Part shown: piece by piece, positions 54,610 through 63,045 of the stretch
How positions within the stretch are numbered: the first letter of the stretch is position 1
How the letters are laid out: every line of letters begins with the position of its first letter
From: Vibrio maerlii
Lineage (GTDB): Bacteria; Pseudomonadota; Gammaproteobacteria; Enterobacterales; Vibrionaceae
DNA length: 64,000 nucleotides
Assembly: GCF_003415655.1 (NCBI RefSeq)
Contig: NZ_QRHC01000001.1
Location: forward strand, 62,001 to 126,000
Direction: 5' to 3'
Notes under the pieces: model-generated
The model's database searches: none
The model's input: only the letters and a program-made list of their open reading frames with translations
Told to the model about the DNA's origin: nothing
Translations under genes and position numbers: made by a program

Positions 54610-54633
54610 GAAACCCGCCAATTGGCGGGTTTC
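54610..54633. terminator. Bidirectional terminator, 24-bp palindrome
   Basis: A fully palindromic 24-bp sequence with core CCCGCCAATTGGCGGG lies between converging genes and can fold on either strand. Confidence 0.9.
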
Positions 54634-54659
54634 AAGTATTCAAATCTTAACCGATTCGA

Positions 54660-55694
54660 TTATAGGTAGTAACGACCACCGATAGTCCACTTGTCATCAG
54701 TCTTACGACCGTTGTCGTCGTTTAGGTCGAACTGGTAACCAGTGTAACCCACGAACTTAGGCGTGAAGTTGTATTCAACCTGTAGAGCCATCTCTTCGCG
54801 TGCTGTTTCTTTAGCAAAGCCTTTTTCTTTCTCTTCAACGTTCTCGTAGTTTACGCTGAAGTTTAGGCTGTTCGCTAGTGCATAAGCAGCTAGAAGTTCG
54901 TATGAATCTTGTTCAAAGTCTGCCACTTCCATCATTTGGTAAACACCAGCAAGGTATAGACCTTTACCGTAAGAACCGTAGTTTAGGCTGAACGTGTTGA
55001 AGTCTAGAGATTCACCTTCAAGGTCACCAGTGTTGTATGCGTAACCAGCTGTCACACCCATGATTGAGTAAGAAAGAGTTGCTTGAGTGCGGTCACCGTA
55101 GCGAACATCATAACGATCGAATTGGATGTCACCATTTGGTAGTACATCTTCATCAGTGTAAGTCGTAGTTTGCTTACCCTGCCAACCTAGACCAAATTTT
55201 AGCTCACCAGCTTCACCAAAGTCGAAACCGTTGCGGTAAGAAACCATGTTATCCGCACGACCAGTACCTAGCTCACCGTGAAGCTCATATAGGAAATCGT
55301 TCGCAAACGCGATTGGCATATCCGTAACACCCGCTACGTCGTAGTAAGGTGCCCATTGTGTACCCACTACAGCACGACCAAGCTCATCGTGAGTTACACC
55401 AATGTAACCTAGACGAGTTGTAAATGTATCTTCACCACCGTCAAGGTAGTTAATTGCCCACTCACCGCGAGCATCAGCTGTGAAGCCGTTACCTAGGTCT
55501 TGAGTTGCATTGAAGTTGATACGTGGAGAGTTTGCACCTACATCTGTATCGCCTTGCTCAGAACCGTTTAGGTTTACAGAAACGTGACCACCTACAGAGA
55601 ATGTAGTGCCGTCGTTGTTGTAAAGCTCAACTGCAACTGCTTGAGTGCCGAATGCTGCTGCTGCGATTGCTACCGCTAGTAGTTTTTTGTTCAT
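54660..55694 (-). CDS. Outer-membrane general porin (OmpU-like)
   Basis: The 344-residue 16-strand porin has a signal peptide (MNKKLLAVAIAAAAFGTQAVA) and a mature start VELYNNDGTTFSVGGHVSV typical of gram-negative porins. It forms a diffusion channel for small solutes. The last residues are GGRYYL, ending in Leu rather than the usual Phe. The start at 55694 fits the signal peptide; GGAA is upstream. It is divergent from a second porin. Confidence 0.88.
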   Translation of the reverse strand: MNKKLLAVAIAAAAFGTQAVAVELYNNDGTTFSVGGHVSVNLNGSEQGDTDVGANSPRINFNATQDLGNGFTADARGEWAINYLDGGEDTFTTRLGYIGVTHDELGRAVVGTQWAPYYDVAGVTDMPIAFANDFLYELHGELGTGRADNMVSYRNGFDFGEAGELKFGLGWQGKQTTTYTDEDVLPNGDIQFDRYDVRYGDRTQATLSYSIMGVTAGYAYNTGDLEGESLDFNTFSLNYGSYGKGLYLAGVYQMMEVADFEQDSYELLAAYALANSLNFSVNYENVEEKEKGFAKETAREEMALQVEYNFTPKFVGYTGYQFDLNDDNGRKTDDKWTIGGRYYL

Positions 55695-56390
55695 CTTATC
55701 GATTTCCATATAGCTTTGGCGCGAATTCATAGTTATTAAACAAAACTGTCAAAACAATCAGTTAGGATAGTTTCAACCGCTTGTTGATGCGCCGGGTTAA
55801 CATGGTTATGCACTTTAGCGATAAAGTTCACAGCTCTCGCATAAAACGATATAAAAATTGAACAACACCCCCTCCTTTAGAACTTAATCCATACAATTCA
55901 AACACTTAAATCAAAATAAAAAACACATCAAAAAGCTAAAGTCACCCATAAAACAGACTAAAGACGCTTTTATAGTGACATAAATCACATTTATTAAGTG
56001 TGTGTGCCAGATCTGTGTGACCCAGATAAGAAAATTATCAAAGGCTTAAACCTTAAAATTCCCCAATATCAATTTTACTTATACAAACAGTTTATCTATC
56101 ACCACCCTACATTTGGTTAATCAAATCACATTTATGTGTATGAAAATGAAACATTCTCAATATCCATACATTCAAGGGAAATATTTGCAAACCTAATCAT
56201 AAATTTCATGAATGAGTACTACGCTTTCTATGTGCAATCAAATGACCATTTTCGAAAAGTTCCATTTATTTTACTGATTCATATAAATGTCACTTTTGAG
56301 AAATCAAAACGTCATTTGGCTGCCCTAGATTAGCCTCATTCGAAACGGAAGAGCACAACGCTCACGGATTTTAATAAAGGTAAGTAAATT
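55695..56390. promoter_or_regulatory. Long divergent porin control region
   Basis: This AT-rich gap of about 700 bp separates two porins and is far longer than two promoters require. The clearest element is the CRP-like site at 55974-55989. Weaker half-sites occur near 56016 and 56120. No coding sequence or clear RNA structure is supported. Confidence 0.5.
55974..55989. promoter_or_regulatory. CRP-cAMP site between the porins
   Basis: AGTGACATAAATCACA matches TGTGA-N6-TCACA at 9 of 10 positions. CRP control is known for Vibrio OmpT-type porins. Confidence 0.7.
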
Positions 56391-57362
56391 ATGAAAAAAG
56401 CAGTATTAGCGTCTGCAGTGGTAGCAGCATTTGTTTCAGGTTCAGCATTAGCGGCAGAGGTTTACAACTCTGACGGCACATCGCTAAAAATCGGTGGTCG
56501 CGCTGAGTTCCGTGGTGATTTCGTTGGTACATCTAGCGGTGGTGAAATCGACGGTACAATGGCTAACAACAGCCGTTTTCGTCTGAATGTAGGCGGTGAA
56601 AGCGAGATTACAAGTGACTTGTCGGGCTTTGGTTTTTATGAAGCGGAGCAAGGTGTGGTGTCATCTGCTGACAAAACTTCAGAGACAGACTTCAAACAAC
56701 GTTACATGTATGCAGGTCTTAAAGGTGACTTTGGTGCGGTTTCATTTGGTCGCCAAGATACAGCCGCAGTACAAATTTCTCAAATGTCAGATATTTCAAC
56801 CTACTCAGGTGATCAAAAAGCATTCATCAATGCCGGTAATGAGCAGATTAACAACACCATCGCTTATGCATATGGTAATGACGACCTTTCTTTGAAAGCA
56901 AGCTACATTGCGGGCGAAGATAAAGACACAGATGGCTTCGGTATCTCTGGTATCTACACACTGCCAATGGGTCTTGGCCTAGGTCTGGGTTACTCAGCAA
57001 ACGATAATGGCGAAGGTGAAGGCGCTGGAAATGCAATCATTGCGGGTGTGAACTACTCAATGGATGCCCTGTATGTAGGCGCAACTTACACTACTGGCGA
57101 ACTAGATGATGACGTTAAGAGCGATTTTTCGGGTGTGGAACTAGCAGCTCAGTACTCATTCAATGACCAGTTCTCTCTAATTGGTGCATACCAATGGCAA
57201 GAGTTAGACACAGTTATTGGTAAAGGTGACATCTCTGACTTCTTCGAAATCACTGGTACTTATAAGTTCAACAGCGATATCCGTTCATACGTAGCTTACA
57301 AGCTGAACAACCTAGATGACGCTGAAGACTCACTACGTCTAGGCCTACGCTACGACTTCTAA
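56391..57362 (+). CDS. Outer-membrane general porin
   Basis: The 323-residue porin has a signal peptide (MKKAVLASAVVAAFVSGSALA), mature start AEVYNSDGTSLKIGGRAEF and the terminal signature LRLGLRYDF with Phe. The constriction loop region includes AVQISQMSDISTYSGDQ. It belongs to the same family as the divergent porin but differs clearly in sequence and length, so the two may be used under different conditions. Confidence 0.9.
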   Translation: MKKAVLASAVVAAFVSGSALAAEVYNSDGTSLKIGGRAEFRGDFVGTSSGGEIDGTMANNSRFRLNVGGESEITSDLSGFGFYEAEQGVVSSADKTSETDFKQRYMYAGLKGDFGAVSFGRQDTAAVQISQMSDISTYSGDQKAFINAGNEQINNTIAYAYGNDDLSLKASYIAGEDKDTDGFGISGIYTLPMGLGLGLGYSANDNGEGEGAGNAIIAGVNYSMDALYVGATYTTGELDDDVKSDFSGVELAAQYSFNDQFSLIGAYQWQELDTVIGKGDISDFFEITGTYKFNSDIRSYVAYKLNNLDDAEDSLRLGLRYDF

Positions 57363-57386
57363 TCTAACCTGATTTAGATTCTTTCT

Positions 57387-57410
57387 AAGGCCGAGCAATT
57401 GCTCGGCCTT
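57387..57410 (+). terminator. Terminator of the plus-strand porin
   Basis: A perfect 24-bp palindrome with core GGCCGAGCAATTGCTCGGCC lies 24 bp past the stop, followed by ATTCATTTTTG. Confidence 0.9.
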
Positions 57411-57524
57411 ATTCATTTTTGTAAGGACATTCAACTTTTTAGACTAACTCGTTCGGTACTTTCCATTGGTTTCATTTTGTGATCGCCGTATCATGTGCGT
57501 AGTTTCCATCGAGATAAAAAAGTT

Positions 57525-58415
57525 ATGTCACAACACTCTCCTATCCAAGGCGCCTCTTGGATGCTTACCGCAGGCTTAGCGTTTGCAATTGTTAATAGCC
57601 TTGCGCAAATTGCGAGTATCAATCACGGCCTATCATCAACAATGGTCGCACTGATTCAATACGCTATCGCTCTAGTCGTTATTCTTCCGTATCTAAAAAC
57701 ACTAGGAATTCGCAACTCCCTTAAAACCGACCATTTGGGCCTGCACATTTTCCGCGTCTTCCTATCGGTTATTGGTATCCAGCTATGGATGTGGGCACTC
57801 GCCTACCCTGTCCCTATCTGGCAAGGCATTGCATTACTCATGACCTCACCACTGTTTGCCACCCTAGGCTCTGGGCTTTTCCTCAAAGAAAACGTCGGCG
57901 CCGCTCGTTGGGGGGCGACAATCGCTGGCTTTAGTGGTGCGATGATCATCCTAGAGCCTTGGGGCGATGACTTTACGTGGGCAACGCTATTACCTGTCGG
58001 TGCTGCGTTCTTCTGGGCATGTTACTCACTGATGGTGAAAAAGCTCTCTTCTGACGACTCTCCATCGACGATGGTGGTTTACCTGCTAGTGCTGATCACC
58101 CCCTTCAACCTCTTCTTAGCGCTCCCGGAATGGAAAATGCCTGACTCAGGTGAACTTTGGCTGGTATTGCTTGCTGCCGGTGCATTAACCGCGCTCGCGC
58201 AATGGGCCATTGTAAAAGCTTACTCTGTTGCCGATGCTTCTTTCGTACAACCCTTTGACCACGCAAAACTGCCATTGAATGTGCTCGCGGGTTGGATGGT
58301 GTTTGGTTGGGTTCCACCTGGCCGCCTTTGGTTAGGAGCGTTCATCATCATTGGGGCGGTGGCCTTCATCACCCAATGGGAAGGTGGAAAACGACGCAAA
58401 GAAAAAACTGCATAA
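57525..58415 (+). CDS. EamA/DMT-family transporter
   Basis: The 296-residue inner-membrane protein has ten helices in two EamA repeats. The first starts WMLTAGLAFAIVNSLAQ; the second has AAGALTALAQWAIVKAYSVADAS. Family members export amino acids or metabolites; the substrate is not predictable. The ATG at 57525 is preferred to a GTG 30 nt upstream. Monocistronic. Confidence 0.86.
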   Translation: MSQHSPIQGASWMLTAGLAFAIVNSLAQIASINHGLSSTMVALIQYAIALVVILPYLKTLGIRNSLKTDHLGLHIFRVFLSVIGIQLWMWALAYPVPIWQGIALLMTSPLFATLGSGLFLKENVGAARWGATIAGFSGAMIILEPWGDDFTWATLLPVGAAFFWACYSLMVKKLSSDDSPSTMVVYLLVLITPFNLFLALPEWKMPDSGELWLVLLAAGALTALAQWAIVKAYSVADASFVQPFDHAKLPLNVLAGWMVFGWVPPGRLWLGAFIIIGAVAFITQWEGGKRRKEKTA

Positions 58416-58497
58416 CGCTGAAATAAAAAAGCACTAGCACCTTTCTACTAAGGAATGAGCCATAATAAATGGCGACAACAAGAATAAGGATGTAGCA

Positions 58498-59109
58498 ATG
58501 ACAAAGCCAATCAAAGTAACACTTTACCGTTGGGCCGGCGCTTGGGGGCCATTTAAAGTCAACATTCCATGTGGTGAATGTACGCTAACAAAGGACATCA
58601 TCAAGGATACCTTTGAAAACGAACTCGCCGATGTGAAAGTTGAACTGGAAGTGAAAGATTGGCTTTCTCATTGGTGGGAGCCATTAGCCAAAGGGGCATG
58701 GCACGCACCGATTCTAATGGTCGAAGGTAAGGTCATTAGCCAGGGTGAAGCCTTAAACCGCGGTGTATTAGTTCAGTCCATCATTCAAGAATGGACCAAA
58801 CGAGACACAATGAAGGGCAATGTGGTTTACGGCAAGGCGACCTGTCCGTACTGCGTCAAAGCCAAGAAGCTGCTTGATGAAGCTGGCATTCCTTACGAGT
58901 ACCACGACGTGGTGAAAGAGAGCGCCGCGCTATACCGAATGATTCCAGAAGTGAAGGCACATATCGGTTTAAAAACGCCTGTCACCGTTCCTCAGATCTG
59001 GCTCAATGACCAATACGTTGGTGGTGCAGACAACTTAGAAAAATGGTTAGAGGAACAAAAGAAGCTGAGTATTCCAGATAATGTCGTGGATATGGAGCGC
59101 AGCGCCTAA
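58498..59109 (+). CDS. Two-domain glutaredoxin-like protein
   Basis: The 203-residue protein has two thioredoxin-fold parts. The N-terminal part (1-95) carries CGEC in NIPCGECTLTKDII and a WHAPILMVEGK strand. The C-terminal part (105-190) is a standard glutaredoxin with CPYC in GKATCPYCVKAKKLLDEAG and TVPQIWLNDQYVGGADNL. Two separate CxxC centres in one chain are unusual and suggest internal electron relay. No signal peptide, so it acts in the cytoplasm. Confidence 0.85.
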   Translation: MTKPIKVTLYRWAGAWGPFKVNIPCGECTLTKDIIKDTFENELADVKVELEVKDWLSHWWEPLAKGAWHAPILMVEGKVISQGEALNRGVLVQSIIQEWTKRDTMKGNVVYGKATCPYCVKAKKLLDEAGIPYEYHDVVKESAALYRMIPEVKAHIGLKTPVTVPQIWLNDQYVGGADNLEKWLEEQKKLSIPDNVVDMERSA

Positions 59110-59207
59110 GACCACAATTGGGATATATCCATCTGGGAGTTTCGCTCAAACAAAAAGAGCGAGATTCCCTATCTTAGTTCGTGAACGCACTGTAGGGAAT
59201 GACGCCT

Positions 59208-59235
59208 CTAGGAACTAGGCACTAGGCACTATCAT
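59208..59235 (+). repeat. Degenerate 7-bp CTAGGAA repeat array 2
   Basis: Heptads CTAGGAA, CTAGGCA, CTAGGCA, CTATCAT run without gaps just before a terminator. Confidence 0.7.
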
Positions 59236-59238
59236 GCA

Positions 59239-59270
59239 AAAAGCCCGTTGCTATCCAGCAACGGGCTTTT
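59239..59270. terminator. Bidirectional terminator after the glutaredoxin gene
   Basis: A 14-bp stem (AAAAGCCCGTTGCT with its complement) over an ATCC loop ends in TTTT, between converging genes. Confidence 0.9.
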
Positions 59271-59297
59271 GTAATTTTGTTTCAATAAACGTCTAAA

Positions 59298-59435
59298 TTA
59301 TTTAGATAGTTTCTTAGCAAAACGCTTGAAGAAAGAAGTCTTCTTAACTTTCTTTGGCTTTCCGTATAGAGCTTCTTCAATCATTTGTTTAGCAACGATT
59401 TGACCTAAATATGCAGAACCTAATTCGTAACCCAT
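59298..59435 (-). CDS. Small 45-residue lysine-rich protein
   Basis: An ATG at 59435 with GGAG 6 nt upstream opens a 45-codon frame. The protein starts MGYELGSAYLGQIVAKQMI and ends in a basic tail (KKTSFFKRFAKKLSK). It looks like one amphipathic helix followed by a cationic segment, so membrane or nucleic-acid contact is possible. No family is recognised. It has the terminator at 59239-59270 downstream. Confidence 0.7.
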   Translation of the reverse strand: MGYELGSAYLGQIVAKQMIEEALYGKPKKVKKTSFFKRFAKKLSK

Positions 59436-59576
59436 GATGATCTCCACTTACAAAAATGTAATTAATTTTCAGAACTGGTGTAATGATAAATCAAACCAGG
59501 ACAAAAACAAGACCCAAGTCACATTTTTATTGAGATTTATTTCTATGGTTACGATTAAGGCTGCTTTTTAATCGTT

Positions 59577-60467
59577 TTACTTCCACCAAGATGCTTTACA
59601 TTGCACTTCAGGGTCAGTGTAACGATTCAGTAAGGTCAGGTTGGTATCCAAAAACGCCAAACAACTGCTGATCAGGGCTTCACTTGGTTTACGTTCTTGA
59701 AAGTGACTTGAGTATAGCTCTTGATGGCTTTGCTCTATGGTTCGCTCTAGTACAGGTAGCATCACTTCAAGCATAGGGAAGTCATCATTGCTGGCCAATA
59801 GCACCTTGATCTTGGTCAGCGCTTCTAGCGCCATTTGATGTGATGGCTGAGCGACGTCCAATAACTCTCGTTCAAATACCTGAGCCAAGATACCTTCAAG
59901 CAATACACGATAAGGTGTCATCTCATCAACCAACAAAAACAGCTCCCCTGCTAGCGAAGTATGTGGGTAGGGAAGAACAATATGGTCAGATAAGCTGCGC
60001 CCGATGATCAGTTCAATGCCAACCTGTTTGGCTCGCTCTGTCAAAACTCTTAATAGCCCCTGCTCGTCCATCCACTGTTGGATCTGCATCATACGAGACA
60101 AATGGTAGTCGTTTGAAATGAAAGTCAGTTCGACAGGTTGCTCTGAAGAGAACAACTCGCTTTCAACAATCTTTTCCGCAATGTTCTGCACGTTTTGCAC
60201 CGTACTTAATGACTCTTGCTCAAGAATGATGGAGTGGTACAGCGGTTCACTTTTCTGCGCTTGGATGAGTTCAAAGAAGTAATCCACCATCACCTGTGCT
60301 TCAGACACACTATTACCCTGCGTCACACCACCGCTGAAAGCGATGACAAGCGAAGGATCTTTCACCTTCAGAAGGTAATCAACCAAGGCTTCAACACGCC
60401 CCTGCCCTTCTAAAGTCAGCTGATCATCAGAAAGTCGTTTACCGAGCACGACCAATAGCTTTTGCAT
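59577..60467 (-). CDS. DUF218/YdcF-family protein
   Basis: The 296-residue protein has an N-terminal DUF218 domain (LLVVLGKRLSDDQLTLEGQGR, VIAFSGGVTQGN, SEAQVMVDYF, FISNDYHLSRMM) as in YdcF and SanA/ElyC. The C-terminal third is helical and not recognised. There is no membrane segment, so it resembles soluble YdcF, which binds S-adenosylmethionine. Function unknown. Confidence 0.8.
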   Translation of the reverse strand: MQKLLVVLGKRLSDDQLTLEGQGRVEALVDYLLKVKDPSLVIAFSGGVTQGNSVSEAQVMVDYFFELIQAQKSEPLYHSIILEQESLSTVQNVQNIAEKIVESELFSSEQPVELTFISNDYHLSRMMQIQQWMDEQGLLRVLTERAKQVGIELIIGRSLSDHIVLPYPHTSLAGELFLLVDEMTPYRVLLEGILAQVFERELLDVAQPSHQMALEALTKIKVLLASNDDFPMLEVMLPVLERTIEQSHQELYSSHFQERKPSEALISSCLAFLDTNLTLLNRYTDPEVQCKASWWK

Positions 60468-60501
60468 AAACGGGGATACCTTTGGAGAATCAAGAAGCTA
60501 A

Positions 60502-60574
60502 TGCATAGTAGCTAGAGCATAGTTCCTAGTGCCTAGAGATTAAAATCTAGGAACTAGAAACTAGGAACTAAAAA
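60502..60574. repeat. Inverted pair of degenerate 7-bp CTAGGAA arrays
   Basis: Five heptads on the minus strand (60502-60536: CTAGGCA, CTAGGAA, CTATGCT, CTAGCTA, CTATGCA) face four on the plus strand (60547-60574: CTAGGAA, CTAGAAA, CTAGGAA, CTAAAAA) across a 10-bp spacer. The two can pair into an imperfect hairpin, which may also end transcription of the helicase gene. Confidence 0.75.
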
Positions 60575-60581
60575 CTTAAAC

Positions 60582-61769
60582 CTAACTTTGACGCTTGTGC
60601 TTTGGAACGTAGTTCAAGATAGAAATCGGCACGGCTTTACGTGGTTCAAAGCCTTCAATGACGCGCCGCTCAAGCAGATGATCCAGACGGCTTTCAATCA
60701 TACACAGGTTCTTGAAATCATCTTTAGAAACAAGTGAAATCGCTTCACCTTGTGCGCCAGCTCGCCCAGTACGACCAATACGGTGAACGTACTCATCGGC
60801 AGGGAACGGTAAATCATAGTTCACGACTCGTGGAAGCTCTTCAATATCAATACCACGCGCTGCAACCCCTGTCGCGATCAAGAAGTCCAATCGACCTTCT
60901 TTAAAATCATTAAGCACTTGAGCACGAGCATCTTGGCTACGGCCGCCGTGAATGGCTTCTGCCTTAATATCTCGCTTCTCTAGCTGGGACACCAATTTAG
61001 CCGCACCATGCTTGGTTTCAATAAAGATAAGCGTCTTTTTCCACTCATTATCTTTAATTAAATGGCTCAACAGTGCGGATTTCTTATCTTTATCGACCGT
61101 CGTAATCCACTGCTCAATGTTGGGTTTAGACGCCGCTTGTTTAGCGATTGCAATCTCTTCAGCGTGAGGAATTGCCGTGCGTGCTAGTTCACGTACAGGG
61201 TTTGATAGCGTTGCAGAGAACAGTAGGTTCTGTACATCCTCAGGTAAGCGAGCGATGATCTTATTGATATCGTCGATGAAGCCCATATCGAGCATACGGT
61301 CCGCTTCGTCAAGAACCAGAGTTTCAACTTCTTCAAAGTAAACGGCGCGTTGACCGTACAGGTCAATCAAACGACCTGGCGTTGCCACCACTATATCTAC
61401 GCCTTCGATTAACGCTTGCTTCTGTGGCTTTTCATCAACCCCACCAAACATTGCCATAGAAGTCAGATTCAGGTTCTTAGCGTAAGCCTTGATGCTGTCA
61501 TTAACCTGAATAGCAAGCTCTCGCGTTGGGGTCAGGATCAATGCACGAATGCGCTTCTTCTTTTTCGTCTCACTATCTTTTAATCGCTCCAAGATAGGCA
61601 ATACAAAACTCGCCGTTTTACCCGTACCCGTTTGCGCTGCCGCTATCAGGTTTTTGCCTTGTAGAGCAATTGGAATCGCTTTGGTTTGAATTGAGGTTGG
61701 AGAATCGTAACCTTGCGTGTTCAACGCATCGACGATAGGAGAACTAAGGCCAAGTTTAGAAAAAGTCAT
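60582..61769 (-). CDS. DEAD-box RNA helicase, RhlE-like
   Basis: The 395-residue ATP-dependent RNA helicase has Q motif and motif I (AAQTGTGKTASFVLP), Ia TPTRELAIQ, II VLDEADRMLDMGF, III FSATLS, V ATGVAARGIDIEELP and VI HRIGRTGRAG. The short C-terminal tail (RKAVPISILNYVPKHKRQS) is basic. It unwinds RNA, probably in ribosome assembly or RNA decay. Confidence 0.92.
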   Translation of the reverse strand: MTFSKLGLSSPIVDALNTQGYDSPTSIQTKAIPIALQGKNLIAAAQTGTGKTASFVLPILERLKDSETKKKKRIRALILTPTRELAIQVNDSIKAYAKNLNLTSMAMFGGVDEKPQKQALIEGVDIVVATPGRLIDLYGQRAVYFEEVETLVLDEADRMLDMGFIDDINKIIARLPEDVQNLLFSATLSNPVRELARTAIPHAEEIAIAKQAASKPNIEQWITTVDKDKKSALLSHLIKDNEWKKTLIFIETKHGAAKLVSQLEKRDIKAEAIHGGRSQDARAQVLNDFKEGRLDFLIATGVAARGIDIEELPRVVNYDLPFPADEYVHRIGRTGRAGAQGEAISLVSKDDFKNLCMIESRLDHLLERRVIEGFEPRKAVPISILNYVPKHKRQS

Positions 61770-61930
61770 TCACTGCTCTGAGTTAGGTAGAATGTAAAGA
61801 GCCGCGATTATACGCATTTCGGATAGAAAATTGTATCTTCACGGCTAATAGGACAACTGGCGCTTCACATCCTTGTGATTATTGCCAGAATGGACAAGGA
61901 ATTAACTAAAAAGAGAGTATTAAATTTCAA

Positions 61931-62152
61931 CTACTTGGAGTGCCACGTTTTGTTTAACCAGCCACCAGCGTGCTCATCATAGTAACAACCATTAAAGTTT
62001 CGCTTAGTTTCGTCAAAATCATTGAGTTCAGGTTGTTCATGCATCATCTGTTCAATTCGGAGAGCCATCGGATCAGTGTATTTGGTTTGCTGATGACGTA
62101 ATGCGACTTCCTTGATAAGTTGTAGACGATAGGATGAATTTGCACGTTTCAT
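61931..62152 (-). CDS. Small conserved hypothetical protein
   Basis: A 73-residue protein (MKRANSSYRLQLIKEVALRH, ending GGWLNKTWHSK) with aromatic residues and one Cys in FNGCYYDEH. No signal peptide or known domain. Its codon use and composition resemble its neighbours. It is divergent from the membrane-anchored glutaredoxin. Confidence 0.6.
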   Translation of the reverse strand: MKRANSSYRLQLIKEVALRHQQTKYTDPMALRIEQMMHEQPELNDFDETKRNFNGCYYDEHAGGWLNKTWHSK

Positions 62153-62325
62153 GATGGTTCCCGTTTGTGAGTGGTTTATTAAAACTAGGAGCAGATCGAT
62201 GAATCTGCAATCAAAAACTGTACAAAATTTAACCTCAAATTAATCTAGATCAATTTGCGGATCTTTCGTCTCTTGATTGATACAATCCAATGGCTCAATA
62301 AATAACTAAAACACAAGGATTAATC

Positions 62326-62685
62326 ATGAAAGTTGTACGATGGATACTGGGTCGTATCATTCTATTGCTCAATTTTATTTTCTCTCCACGTGGCGTAAAG
62401 CGCAGCTCTGAAGATCAACAGTTCGCCGACAATAAAGCGAGCCAACTGGCTCTATATCAATTCGATGCATGTCCGTTTTGTGTCAAAGTTCGCCGTGAGT
62501 TAAAGCGTCAATCTATCAAAGTCGACTTAAGAGACGCGAAGACCAACCCACAGCACCGAAGTGACCTTGAGAATGGTGGTGGCAGAATCAAAGTGCCTTG
62601 TCTAAGAATTGAAAAAGAAGGTGAAACTCAGTGGATGTATGAGTCTTCGGATATCGTCAGCTACCTGCAAAAAGAGTTTGCGTAA
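62326..62685 (+). CDS. Membrane-anchored glutaredoxin-like protein
   Basis: The 119-residue protein has an N-terminal hydrophobic segment (VVRWILGRIILLLNFIF) and a glutaredoxin/GST-N domain with CPFC in FDACPFCVKVRRELKRQ, then KVPCLRIEKEGETQWMYESSDIVSYL. It should act as a thiol reductant at the inner face of the membrane. Monocistronic. Confidence 0.85.
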   Translation: MKVVRWILGRIILLLNFIFSPRGVKRSSEDQQFADNKASQLALYQFDACPFCVKVRRELKRQSIKVDLRDAKTNPQHRSDLENGGGRIKVPCLRIEKEGETQWMYESSDIVSYLQKEFA

Positions 62686-63045
62686 ACGTAATTCATTACC
62701 GATATGAGCAACCATGTCATTAAAACGGTGTGTTGCTCATAGTCTCTAAACAATAATTCCCCCTCACCTCTTCACCTTAATATCCCCACCCTAATAATTA
62801 AACCTCATATAATTAGCCCAACTTATACTACATATAAGAAATTGCGTATTGTTTATTACTCTCATTCCCAACAGAATGACCTTATAAATATGACCCTTCA
62901 TGAATGTAATCCATAGATGTAACCCATCAGGGTGATGATTTCATAATAAGCACAACGGTATCATTTTCATTGAGGGAAGAATAAAAACGGCTGCTCGATG
63001 TCCTTGAAAGGCGACCGAAGCCAGTGTTAAGAAGGGAGCAACACC
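62686..63045 (+). promoter_or_regulatory. 360-bp region before the LuxR-type gene with a structured leader
   Basis: A 10-bp inverted repeat (TATGAGCAAC, 62703-62712, with GTTGCTCATA, 62732-62741) may end the glutaredoxin gene. Near the LuxR start, TGCTC (62992-62996) can pair with GAGCA (63036-63040), covering the ribosome site GGGAG, while overlapping GGCT can pair with AGCC at 63019-63022 instead. No known riboswitch consensus is matched. Confidence 0.35.

Noticed and set aside
56136..56333. 65-codon open frame between the porins
   Set aside because: No ribosome site and AT-driven composition; better read as control region.
62920..63045. GEMM-type c-di-GMP riboswitch before the LuxR-type gene
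   Set aside because: A GCACA and a GACCGAAGCC are present, but the conserved GGGACGCAAAGCC core and spacing are not.
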